64,000 nt of DNA from the NCBI RefSeq assembly GCF_963678635.1, contig NC_087066.1:35093152-35157151 (forward strand). The letters run 5' to 3'. Source of the DNA: Symsagittifera roscoffensis (Eukaryota > Xenacoelomorpha > Acoela > Convolutidae). Every line of letters begins with the position of its first letter. Position 1 is the first letter of the stretch. Under the pieces are notes generated by a model that saw nothing but the letters and a program-made list of their open reading frames with translations, was not told the origin of the DNA and made no database searches. The position numbers and the translations under genes were made by a program. Shown here one piece after another: positions 25,095-36,583 of this stretch.

Positions 25095-26230
25095 CAGAAA
25101 ACGTTTTCATTGAATTCGGTAGACTTTGCGACCGATGAATTGTTTTTCAGTTAGAATGAATAGTTACTGGCAAATTCCGCTTGCTATAGTCCGTTTGTCT
25201 CAGACTTCATCAGAGACTGAATAAAAGTGACGTAAAAACGTCTCTAAGTATGGAAGTAACATTTGGCCCCTAAAATTTTCCTCTGCACGCTACGTAAAGA
25301 TTAAAGTGCTGTTTTTAGCGTCTTTAACGTATTAATTAGACCAATTAGCTTGAATAAAAAAAATTCGAATAGTTTTTGAGCCTCGTTAAATTGCCGGTAA
25401 CCTTTAAGAAATATATCACGCGTTACTTGTCGCCAAAATAGGAAATTTCGAACATCCATAATTTTTTGAAAATTGAGCAGACGTAAAATATTCTTCGAAA
25501 TTTGAGCTAAGGCTGACAACGTTTTCCTTATTATATAAGAAATACCGTTTAAGAATTGCTTGTTCAAAAAAAAACAAAATTGCCACGGAGAAAAAAACTA
25601 CGCGCAGCAAAAAAACGTCACTGATTTTGAACGTCGGTAGAGTAAATCACTTCTGTGCAAGAAATTCTGTTTGATGGCTGAATCTCAAACTGCAGTCAGT
25701 CCAACCCTTATTTTTCTGCTCTGCTTACACCCTATGACTGATGTTTGCTCGGGATGGGTGGGAACAAAATAGAATCGGCTGTGACACTGAATAAACAGGT
25801 GTAGGAAATTGATGAAAAAACTTTTTCTAAGCCCTATCACCAAATTTGGGAAAAATAAATATCTTAGCCTGTAAAATTACCCTATTTAGTTTTAACAGAT
25901 ATGCAATTTCTTGTAGAATGGCTTCCGAGGAAAATGAAGTCGACAAGTACAACTTACCAAGCGTGGTCTGGTTTGATCATTACAAATCGAAAATATTTTG
26001 GATGCATGAGTTTCTTTAGCTGAGAGCTATCTAAAAAAATAGAATTCATTTGCAGAAAATTTTTGATTGAATAAAGTAGACTCTGTGACGCTTATATTGT
26101 TGTAGAAACCATTATTACTTACGGGCTAAGTCTGCATGCTATTGTCCGTTGGTCTCAAAGTTCACTAAAAACCGAATAAAAGTGACGACAAAAAGCGTCC
26201 TTAAACTTGGAAGTGAACGATAGATCAAGA
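25095..26230. repeat. Diverged direct repeat pair about 955 bp apart
   Basis: The segments 25095-25265 and 26050-26225 share TTTGCAGAAAA, a GTAGACT(T/C)TG block, GTCCGTT(T/G)GTCTCA and GAATAAAAGTGACG, in the same order. Between them lies AT-rich DNA with two minus-strand frames (25301-25567 and 25416-25610) of no recognisable family. The arrangement could be the two ends of a transposon or a plain duplication. Confidence 0.5.
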
Positions 26231-26865
26231 TCAAAGGACTTTCTTATTTAGAAATAAGCGGAACACCGATTAACTATCAAAGGATTTAGTAATGGGGTGA
26301 AAACTAACCCGGTTAAAATTTATTGGACAGATCTATCCGGTGATTTGGGACATAATTTACCGAACAAACGTTTGTTGTTGCCAATTTCCGTTGGATAACT
26401 GTCCCCTCAATTTTGAATAAACAGCTGGGGGCAAACTATGTGTTGAAGTTAATCAGGCGACAGTTCAGAAAAAGTTTTATGTGGACATGTGACATAAAAA
26501 CTATTCAGAGGAGGAGTCTTCAAAATGTTAAACAAGATGTCAGCAACCATCAGCTGTCATAAAAAGAAGTAACCCATTTGACGACTATCTTTGAGAAGAA
26601 ATCAATTTTGAAATCAAGTTCAAAGACAGAAACTCCATGAAATGTTGGATTGAATTCCGGCAAAGAAAAAGATAGACCTGTCGATTCCGGTTCAGAAATG
26701 TTGAAAGATTGTGGCTTGGGAAAAAGACATAATTTTTCCAATTAAAATCTTCAATTCCTGTAGTAAAAATGCAGGAAGAAAAGTGCTTAAGCGATTTAAA
26801 AGATGTCTCGACAAACACTGCGAATCAGTACAAATTAACCGTGGGAAGTTGGAAATCCTGTTTTT

Positions 26866-27370
26866 GTCCTGATACGAAAGTAACGGAATATTTAGCTCGG
26901 GGTGGGTTTTTTTTCTTCAGACAAATGTCGACTTTTTAACTAGCCATTTTTGACAGAAATTTTTTATGTCATTAGAAAGCTATTGTTGTCCTAAGCTTAA
27001 ATTTGAAAAGATATTTCACCTTCACCTGAGATCAATTTTCGTAAGTTATGAGGGTTAAAAGATTGCCATTTTGGCCATTTTGACCAATTTGGGACAATTA
27101 ACGCGCGGTATCTTTCGCGCTATTAACGAGTAAGCGGAGAGTTAATCCGTCTTAAAATTGTTCCAAATTGGTTGAAAGAAGCTTATTTGCCATAATTGAT
27201 TTGTTTCATTTTTCATTTTATTTCATTTTTCATTTTATTTTATTTTTCATTTTATTTTATTTCATTTAATTTTTTTATGTTGTTTATGTTATTACTGCTC
27301 TTTAAACGTCAGAAAGCAGTCGGAACTGTCAGGGCTTTGCCCTGATAAGGGCAGTCTTGCTAGTTTTTGT
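26866..27370 (+). repeat. Dispersed repeat R2, copy a
   Basis: It starts near GATACGAAAGTAACGGAATA and includes GGTGGGTTTTTTTTCTTCAG and TATTGTTGTCCTAAGC. It then has TTAACGCGCGG with its inverted partner CGCGCTATTAACG, and ends in the hairpin module CAGGGCTTTGCCCTG (27334-27348). A TTTCATTTTATT microsatellite (27205-27270) has expanded inside it. Copies b and c lie at 27436-28765 and 61425-61925. Non-coding. Confidence 0.7.
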
Positions 27371-27435
27371 TCCTGTTTTTTAGACCAAAATCGACAATCA
27401 AAATGTAAAATTTGGCTGTTTGATTATTGTTCCGA

Positions 27436-28765
27436 CTTTCGATACGAAAGTAACGGAATATTTGTGCTCGGGGTGGGTCTTTCTTTCTTCAGAAAAATTT
27501 CGACTCTTATTTAGCCATTTTTGACGAAATTTTCTGATATCATTCGAAAGCTATTGTTGTCCTGAGCTCAAATTTGAAAAGATACTTCTCCTGTGATCAT
27601 TTTTACGGGGGTTCAAGTTATGGGGGTTTAAAGTTAGCCATTTTGGCCAATTTGGGACAATTAACGCGCGATATATTTCGCGCTATTAACGTGTAAACGG
27701 AGAGTTAATCTGTCTTAAAATCGTTCCAAATTGGATGAAAGAAGCTTACTTGCCATAATTGATTTGTTACAAGGAGCGAAATCTATCCTTTTGTACTTTC
27801 TATGGCGCCCGGGTTTACCTCCATAGACCAAAAATGCTTTTCATACAATTTCATAAACCAAGTCTATGAAAGTATACTAATCATACAAATTTCATACATT
27901 TTGGTAAAATTGCGTGGTCGAATTTTCGAAAAACTTTTCTCTTGTTTTGGCATAAAATTCGGTGTATCGTACTTGATAAAAAAGAAAAACTTCTTGTCAA
28001 AAAAAATCTATTCATGCAATTTCCATTTATGGAAAATGTATGACTAGCATTTTTTTGATGGCGACAAAAATTTTTGAAATTGCCACCAAAAATTTTTTTG
28101 TGTTAATTCAACCGCAAAGTGATTTTCGTACTCAAACAAACGTTTTTTGAAAAAATAATTTTGCATGCAAAATTTAATTATGTCTGGTTATTTTAAAATT
28201 CAAATTTTAGAAATAATCATCTTTGAAAAATTTTGCCAAAATTTAAAAGTTCTTTACTTTCTTTATATTACTTGTGTGAGAGAGAATTAAACCATTTCAG
28301 GCTGTTTCCAATGCAATTTTAATCCAAGACGGCCAAACCTTTGGTTACTACGTCTGAGTAACCAAGGTGTATGTCATTTGTGTTCGGTTACGAACACAAC
28401 CGAAAAATTTAAGGAATTAAAATGTAAAAAAAAATATTTATGGTTTATGGAAAAAAGCTAGTCATACAATTTACATATCTGAAAAAAAATCATAGACCTT
28501 TCATGCAATTTTCTGTAGCTATGGAATTGCATGAAAAGTGTATGAGTAGCATTTTTCCATATCTGAAATTTGTATGACTAGCATTTTTGGTCAACCCGGG
28601 CGTGTGGGGGGTGATTTTCATAAAAATTTTCAAATTTTAGAAAAAAATTTTTTCATTTTATTTTATTACATTTATTTTTTTGAAGTTACTACTGCTCCAT
28701 AAAACCTTAAAAGGCAGTCGGAGCATTCAGGGCTTCGCCCTGATACGAGCAGTCTTGTTCCATAT
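27436..28765 (+). repeat. Dispersed repeat R2, copy b, split by an insertion
   Basis: The order of blocks is the same as in copies a and c. At 27807 the repeat is interrupted by a CCCGGG-ended element and resumes at 28601 with CGTGTGGGGGG. It ends with CAGGGCTTCGCCCTG and ATACGAGCAGT. The comparison with copy c, which lacks the insertion, defines the inserted element to the base. Confidence 0.75.
27808..28600. mobile_element. CCCGGG-ended non-autonomous DNA element, copy 2
   Basis: The left end is CCCGGGTTTACC and the right end GGTCAACCCGGG, flanked on both sides by CG. The paralogous empty site at 61764 reads ATGGCATGTGGGG, and another at about 35374 reads ATGGCGTGTGGG. So the target was CG and it was duplicated. 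The interior is collinear with 518-1413. It has subterminal inverted cores CTAGTCATACAATTT and AAATTTGTATGACTAGC and no coding capacity. Confidence 0.8.
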
Positions 28766-30440
28766 GCGCTTATTTATTTCAGTTTTCGAAGACAAAATAA
28801 ATACAAATTAAATTGAGGCTGGCTAATTGTTACGAATGTTAAAATGTTCAATTTGTTCGAAAGATGCAAAAATTCAATTTGCTGTAAGGATTGCTTGTTA
28901 CTGGTAAATAATGTCACATGAAAAACTTTTTTTACTTTCTGAAATTATATTAAAAGTTATACCCAAAGATACGTTAAGAAGGAAGACATACTGGAAAAGT
29001 TTTGAAATAATTGGTAGTTCCACTAGAAAATTATTTGAAGAAAGTTCTATGACATAGTAGCTTTTTGAAGTACTTTTAATCATTTCTGTAAACTTGGAAA
29101 ACTGTCGTTAAAATGGAGCCAGTTTTTAAAATGTTTCATACAAGAAAGCAAGCTTTTTTTCTTCAAAAATTATTTTAAGACATGTTGTAACTGAAAATAC
29201 TGGAATTGGCGTCAGCAAAAACAAAAAGGGTTTCACTTCAAAAAAACCGTTATAGTTTTATGCACCAATCGCGTAAGAAAATTAACGTGATTTTTTGCTT
29301 AAGCTGAGACTATAACTTTTCAAAAATTATATTCAAGTTTTTTTTTCTTTTCTTTTTTGCACAATTTGTAGATATCTGCGCTACAAAGCCCATTAAAAAA
29401 ACGATCAAAATAGCTTATAAATGAACAGTAAAAGCTACTAATCAGCCAATTGAAAAAACGTGGATGATCAAACGTGTTTTCTTCGGTAGAAATTTTCTCT
29501 TTCAAATGCAAATGCTGTTTTTGAAATATACTCAAAGTTTTTTGGAAAATATCTTGCGATGAAAACAAAAACTATGACAGGAGTTTTTTAAATAACAAGA
29601 CATTTCAGCGATGATCATTGTATGTGATCTATAAGTTCTAAGGAAAATTAGATTACATGACTAGTCCACTTACGCATTAATATTTCTACTTTTCGACGAA
29701 TCTCATTTAAGCGAAGCATATCTTTAAGTGTAGTAGTTTTTTTCCTTCAGATCAATTTTGACTTAACTTTCAACACATTTGGCAAAAAATAAGACAATTT
29801 AAAATTTATTGATATTTGGAGGTTGTCCTATAAAAACAAGGTAAAATATTTGATTTGTATTGCAAAAATGTGCTTTAAGAATTATCACAGCAATTTTGAT
29901 AAAATAATAAATATATCCGTGATTTTTTATTGATTTTCGCTCTGAATTTTTCTACAAATTTTGACTTCAAAATTTTTTCAAGCTCGTAAAATGCAGTAGG
30001 AAATGCAGAATTCAGGGTTGAAGATTTGTTATCACAATTATCACGAAAGCTCATTGCTTAAACTCAACTGCTCTGAGGGCGACACGCTCCAAACTCTAAC
30101 GCACTTTTCTGCGTGTGTGTGAATATGCATGTTTGTATGTGTGTGTGCTTTGGTGTTTGTGTGTGAAGTTTTGTTGTTCAAATTGAATAGTTTAATCGAT
30201 ACAGTGAAGAAAAAACAATCTGCAAAATCATTCGCTGCATCAGGGTAGCTAAAACAAGCTGTTCAGCCTAACAAGCAGCTACCCCCGGGATAACTATTAC
30301 ATTTAGGCAATGACAAAGATCAGTTCATGCTAATTAGAAAAGAACTGTCTATCAGCTGAACATTATCAATAATGTAGTTTTCCTTGAAAATTTTTTAAAA
30401 GTTTAACAGTTTCTCATCACGGTAAGTTTCAATATTATCT
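28766..30440. other. AT-rich spacer with a short GT-rich tract
   Basis: Nothing coding is recognised. A GTGTGT-rich microsatellite lies at about 30113-30165, following a more balanced stretch (30060-30110). The minus-strand frames at 28898-29083 and 29320-29568 show no domain. Confidence 0.4.
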
Positions 30441-30449
30441 GGAAAAAGC

Positions 30450-31239
30450 CTATTTGAAGCATTTCACAATTTTATAAAAGAGGGAATTTTTCATCATTTT
30501 TGTTTTGCAGCGGTAAAAGGGAATCATTCCATTTGAGGTAGAACGTCTACTTCTTCGATTACTAAATTTATTAATAATCAGATAGTCTAATGGCGAACGT
30601 TTCAAGTATTGGAAAATTGTTTCTTTGAACAATTGATTTAAATAGATTTCGTTAACTGTTTCTAAGCCAAGTTCAATAAATTTCGAACTAAAATGTTTAA
30701 ATTTGGTTTTCTGAAACAAATAAATTTTTTCCAGATTTATTTTGCTAGTAATACCACATATTAGAAGACCATATGATATTATTGATACCACATAAGCTAA
30801 ATAAAACCTTAATAACATTTTAATTGAAAATACACACCGGCCTTTGAACATGATCCCATTAAATCTTGCTAATTTTTTGCAAAAATTTGCATGCTCGTTA
30901 AATCTAAATTGATGATCAATTTGAACACCTAAATATTTGAAATCTTTAGTATAACTAACACTTTCACCTGCCAGTGTAAATTTTGTATCAAGACAAGGTT
31001 TACCATAAGGTAAAACTTTACATTTTGTAGAACTAATCGACCATTTGTTTTGAATGCACCATTCATCTGTTTTCCCTAAGTCATTCTTAAGTTCATCGGA
31101 TGTTCTCGATGTTGGAAAAGATGCAAGAATGGCAGTATCATCACCAGAAAGGCATATTTCAGTCTTTGTTACGATTTTGTTAAAATCATTGATATATAGT
31201 ATGAAAAAAAGTGGACCAAGAACAGATCCCTGGGGCGAA
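30450..31239 (-). pseudogene. 5'-truncated LINE reverse transcriptase fragment
   Basis: One minus-strand frame is open from about 31239 to 30450. It begins inside the RT palm with QGSVLGPLFFILYIND, then has the catalytic box read as SGDDTAIL (usual form ADD). It continues through the KTKxMxF-like thumb region, a YLGVxID segment and the C-terminal region with LLRFYLAYV. This is the wording of jockey/CR1-type non-LTR retrotransposons, which copy their RNA at the target site. The first stop upstream lies exactly where homology ends, so this is a 5'-truncated copy. A shorter, more decayed relative is at 41085-41320. Confidence 0.85.
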
Positions 31240-32518
31240 AATTTTCATACCAGATAAGCAACAAAAAACTAGTCATTCGAAACTTGCTCTCATCTCGATA
31301 TTACATGCATCCATTTATGATGTGAGTGCGAAAGTTTTTGGTTCGAACTTTTAACTTATATTTCATACAAGATAAGCAACATTTTGTTATGCAGCTCGAA
31401 TTTTGCACACCTGTCGAGACTATGTGCGTCAATTTGCTTGCAAAATTTGTCAACGCAGAAAAGCGGTTGCCTATATGCTACAAAACACATGGGAAAAATT
31501 TAACAATATATTCGTCTGAAAAACTTTTCAATAAAGACGAATTATTTTTTTGATTTGTTTTGATTTATTGCTCCGAAAAAAAATTGCTCTAGTGTTTCAT
31601 TCGAAAATTCCTCTAAAGTTTGAGTCATTCCGATAGTGTTTTAAATTATGCAATACTGATTTAAATATTGCCTCAATGTTTCAAGTATGGCACAAAAAAA
31701 CTGAACAGGCGTGACGTATGTAGTAGAACAGCAACAGCTACATACTGCATCGAGAGTTTTAGTGAGCAAATTGAAACACCCAGCGATGAGATGTGAGCAA
31801 AATTCGAGTTGATTTTACTTGAATTTGAACATTCTAACTAGAAGATAAGTGGAGGTGCGAAGAGTTTGGATGAATTACTCGACAGAAATTCTACCCTTTT
31901 ACGCCTTTATGACTCACTCTGCATTTCTGTTTTACGAAATCCTCAACTTCATTTCCGATCAACTTAAGTTTTAAAAACGCATAAAAAAACAGTTTTTTGA
32001 CAATTTTTATGAAAATTCGCTTGCGAAGCAAAAATTGTCATGTCTTTACATTATGAAGTACAGCCTGAAAAAAAAATTCGTCGACCGAAAAAGGTACAAA
32101 AATTTTTGAAGAAAGTTTGTTATTGAAAACGATTTTTCCATGTAAAGTTGCGTAGTTCCGCCAAGTTTTAGCTTACAGAGATTGGAAAGAAAAAACATAA
32201 CAAGTGATAAAATTTAAAATACTCTTGCTTGATCGCAACTTTCTAGTGACAATGAAGAGTTGAACATTTGAGGTCCGAATAATGTTAGATTCGCTTTTCA
32301 TTTTCTAATTTTTTTTTCATTCTCGAAGTCTTTTTAAAGAAAAATGGACGATGCGAAATTAAAAATGGGAGTTGTAAGACGCCAAATTTTGCCTTCATTG
32401 AGATCTTAAAAATATACTTACCAAAATCTTCAGGTTTTCTAGTCTTCGTGATAAATTAGGTTCATATGAAAAATATTGGTTTTTTCTTTCATCGTGTACA
32501 ATTAAGGAATCATTCAAG
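31240..32518. other. Non-coding spacer partly shared with 41.3 kb
   Basis: The first 80 bases (CCAGATAAGCAA and the TCTCGATATTACATGC block) are repeated at 41325-41405. Beyond that nothing was recognised. The 75-residue frame at 31326-31553 is Cys/Phe-rich with no known domain. Confidence 0.4.
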
Positions 32519-32520
32519 TA

Positions 32521-33241
32521 CAGTGCTGATTTAAATTATCCGGACAAAACGAACAAAACTTGAATTTTCAAACGCGTTTTTCTCAAATTGGGTTAAGATT
32601 AGACAAAAAAAGAAAAGAGAACAAAATTTGCTTAGAATTTCACCAGAAGTAATATGAGGCTATTTTATCTCGAAAATTCTCATCAAAAATTTTAACCCAA
32701 AAATGGTTTATATTGGCTTTTTTCAATTAATCAAGAATTACGCTGAAACTACTTTGTTAATTGATTAGAAAATTGTATCACAGGAAGCCTTTTACGCAGC
32801 TCAACAAAGTTTATGAAGGGTTAAATCTCCAAAAACCTGTACACGAGAAAAATTTTTCACTTGATAGTCAATAAATGTGGTTTTTACTATATAAAACCCA
32901 GAATTTTTGCTTTAAAAATTTTTTAAACAATTTGGAGATTTAACCCTTCTTAAACTTTGTTAAGCGGCGTAAGAGCCTTCCTGTGGAATAATTTTCTTAT
33001 CAATTAACCAAGTAGTTTCAGCGTAATTCTTAATTTATTGAAAAAAGCCAAAATGACTCTTTTTTGGGGTAAAACTTTTGTTGAGAACTTCGGAGAAAAA
33101 ATGGCACCATATTAATTCTGGTGAAATTTTAAGCATCTTTTGTTATTTTCACTTTTTGTCTAATTTTAATCCAATGTGAGAAAAACTTGTTTGAAAATTC
33201 AGGTTTTGTTCGTTTTATCCCGATAATTTAAATCAGCACTG
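32521..33241. mobile_element. Palindromic Tc1/mariner-type MITE
   Basis: The element begins CAGTGCTGATTTAAATTATC and ends with the inverted form GATAATTTAAATCAGCACTG, flanked by TA on both sides, the target of Tc1/mariner transposases. The two halves are inverted copies of each other almost to the centre near 32881 (for example the CACAGGAAG(C/G)C blocks at about 32780 and 32985). The whole 721 bp could therefore fold into one long hairpin. There is no transposase; it would depend on an element elsewhere. Confidence 0.9.
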
Positions 33242-33279
33242 TATATAAATCACTGATGACGCAACAGAATAAAAAAAAC

Positions 33280-33930
33280 AGGGCACTCAAAATATTTTGT
33301 ATATATTTTTTTCTTCCTGAGTGTGAGTAATTCAAATTTTTCATACTGTGGGATCAAAAAACTGAAAGTTATTTAGTAATTTTGAAATAAGTCTTAGACA
33401 AAGCTCATTAGAATTGTTTAGTATTCTAAGTCGCTTAGTCAAAATAAAACAAAATTGTTTTGTCAAAAAAACTTTTTATGCCATGGGTAGCTTTGGTCTT
33501 TTTATGAAAAAAGCGAACTTTTTTTCATTTTTTTAAATTAGAAAATAATATGGCTATTTATTGAATATAGAAACTTTGGAATTGAGTTTTTTTAGCTCAC
33601 ATTATTACGTATTAAGCGAGTTGTTTCCCTGAAAGCGATAAAAGTAAAATCAAACCTTCAATTTTTTTGAATAAAAAACCACAATTAACGTTAAAAGTGT
33701 CACAGGTAACTTGATTGCATAAGGATCAATTTTATTTTCTGAAAAAGATTTTTTATTTAAAACTTTGTCTTTTTTTCTGCAATTCTTGCAGTAAGGAACT
33801 AATTAGGTAAGTAAAATAGATATTATATTGATAAATTTGGCTCAATATTTGAACTTTCTCTTTCCATCAACTTCCTAGATAAACCATACGAAAAGCCATG
33901 GGACCCTGAAGGCTGTCATTTACATAAATT
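33280..33930. repeat. Segment duplicated at 41430-42080
   Basis: It is collinear with 41430-42080, sharing CAGGGCACTCAAAAT, the TATGCCATGGGTAGCTTTGG block, TTACGTAT(T/G)AAGCGAGTTG and GAACCATACGAAAAGCCATG-like blocks, with moderate divergence. Together with the LINE fragment and the 31.26-31.33 kb block, this is one dispersed unit present twice. Confidence 0.75.
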
Positions 33931-35150
33931 TATTTAATTTTTTGCATAGTGAACAATATGAAAATTTTTACATACAAATGTATCAGTTTTTTGCGAAGTG
34001 GCGAAAAGCAAGACCTAGGAAACAGTTATAAGCGAAGCGCATATTTTTCCGCCAACAGCGCATGGAGGGAAACAACTCATATTTACGAAGGGAGAATACT
34101 CAAACGTAGGCAATTCAGCTAAACAAGTCAATTTTTGACCACTCAGAGCGGGCAAAAGTTGAAATTCTCAAAATTTTTGCAACTGCCACGGCTGTTCAAT
34201 TCAAAAAACAAATTGCGTTCAAAACTGTTTTAAGAGGTATAAAACTGTTTTAGTACATGGCATTTGGGGTCATTCTAAAGTAGACTTCAAAAGTATGGAA
34301 CAACTTTTTTTATGCTGAGCAACCAAATTCGAAAATTTGCGACGATTTGATAAGAAAAGTTTTCTGATTAAGTTAATAACGGTGCGAGCAGAAAGCATTT
34401 TTTTCAAAGTCTATTTTCAGAAGGACAATTCCCACCGATATAGAAGACAAGTATGCTCTATCGAAGCAAAACACTGAAAGTTCCGACTGTCATTTACTTC
34501 GTCTCGAATACTTTTTGGAAACTAAACCTGGCCAAGTACTGAGTTTTAGGCTGTTAATATTAATGCTTGAGTCGTTTATGGAAAAAAAATACCAATAAGC
34601 TGCTTCAATTTAAACTAGAACGATTTTGTAGGGCGGGGTTATTCACCGTGCATAAAAAGTGAAACGAGCAGTTTAGACAGTCTCGTGGCTGGTTAGCATA
34701 TATATTGCACACACGACCGGGCCCAAGTAGATTTTGAGATGGCACACCGAGGGAACACAGATGGTTTTTGAAATTTGTCTGAATAAGATAACCCACTTGG
34801 AGCATATATATTTCTTTGAAAGTCAGAACAAAAACATAAAGTCCTTTGGCTAAATTAACCAATTACTGTGCGATATATAGCCATTTATTTTTAATGATTA
34901 ATATGTGAGAAGCGAAATTACAACGAAATGAGTGTTTCATGAAGTCTTTTTCAACTTTCTCTGCCGATCTATATATTTGCCTCGCATGTTTACTTCTGAA
35001 TCAAAACTGAGTTTTATAGTAAATAATTTTTGACGATTGGATGATTTTTTAAAACGATCACATTCGACGGATTTTCCCGACTTTTTCAACAACGAATTTT
35101 CTGCAACCTGAAAATCTGCAACCATGATTTCTGAAGTTTTGCGTGAAATT
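33931..35150. other. Spacer, nothing recognised
   Basis: AT-rich. The minus-strand frames at 34605-34862 and 34937-35170 have no domain I recognise. Confidence 0.35.
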
Positions 35151-35560
35151 ACGGGGATTTGAAATTGCAAATATGGCTGAGTCGACTAAACTAACGCGCG
35201 ATTTATAATATGAGAATAATGCGAGGCGACAATTAAATCCGGCTCAAAATTACTCTGGAGTTAATCCGGTCATAAACTTTACTGCTCAAAAAAATTTCCG
35301 ACTCAAATTTGAGGCAACATTCTTGTTCAACTTAACGCACTAATTACGTAAGTTTGTCTACATGGCGTGTGGGAGGGAAAAACTGAAAAAACTTATTTTT
35401 TTTTTCAATTGTTTTTTGATTTTTTAAATCATTTTTGATTGTTTACAAGAAACTATTCGATTGAAATTAAACGGCATTCAAAAGGCTCGGGTTTTAATTA
35501 AAATGTGAGATATTTTGTGCTATTAACGCCTAAACCTCGATTGGATTCTGCTCTGAAATC
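35151..35560. repeat. R2-related sequence and source-like block for the B/C patch
   Basis: It includes ACTAACGCGCGATTTATAAT and ATGGCGTGTGGG, both landmarks of the R2 family in diverged form. The 72 bases at 35151-35222 reappear almost unchanged inside the duplicated transposon copies at 43962-44033 and 46238-46309, but not at the matching place in copy A. Confidence 0.55.
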
Positions 35561-36583
35561 ACTATAAATTGGTTTTAGGCAAACTGTTTAGATACAAGAA
35601 TAAGTTGTTGGGAGCTAATTTTATCAATTTTGGCTTTTTCTTGCGTGTTGGATAAAAACATCTGAAACGAATTTGAAACTTTTTGAAAGCCTTCATCAAA
35701 ATCTACTCTACAGGTCTTATAGCAGTATGAATAATCAGGGCTTCACGTAGATACAAGCAGTCATTTCTTAAATTGCTCTTTACTTTTTTATGCTTCTTTC
35801 GGTGTAATCTAGCGGTTGCCCAATTCAACAACTGGAAACCTTTTACAGTTTTTGTTGGATCTGTACAGTTTTTGTTGGATTTTTGATACCAAATGAGTCA
35901 GTTATGAGGTCAGACGACGTGACTTTTCGCATGTGTTGTTTGGATTTTTTGCATTTTGCTCAGTAAATAGAGCTGAAAATTGTTGAAACCGAGAGATGAG
36001 TCCGGATGTCTATCTCATAGAGTAGTTTCAGACAGATTACACCGACTGTATGCCACGCTATATATTTTCAACCCGATAAGTCGCCACAGTTCTTCAGTGT
36101 TTTACTAATCTCATACCTAAGATTATTTCCTAGCCACCCTAAGAGAAACACCAAGCTATGTGATTACTTATTCATCTATCTTCGATTACTTATCTGCTCT
36201 GAGACCCCTGAAACCACTTTTGAGCTCAACTTAAAGGTCCAGTTAGACTTTTCGCTTGTGCTGGATACTGCTCAGTAAACAATTTGGTCAAATTTCGGAA
36301 CATTTTTTGTTCTAGAATTATAGCCGAGAAGAACCATTTTCAGAACGTGCCTGAAACAGTTCTGAAACGTGCCTGGAACGTTCCAAAAGCCGACACGACA
36401 CGTCGATTAACGGCTTTTTGAGCCCTCGAATCTGATTGGACACGACAATTGGCACGCAGAACATTTTGGAATACTTCTGGAACACTCTTCTCGGAACGTT
36501 CCAGAAAAGTTTCATAAGGTCTCAGCCGGGAACGAGAAACGTTTGAGACGATCTTGTTTGGGAAGGTTTTTGATGGAATATGT

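Noticed and set aside
30113-30165. GT-rich tract as a promoter element
   Set aside because: It is a plain microsatellite with no gene start nearby.
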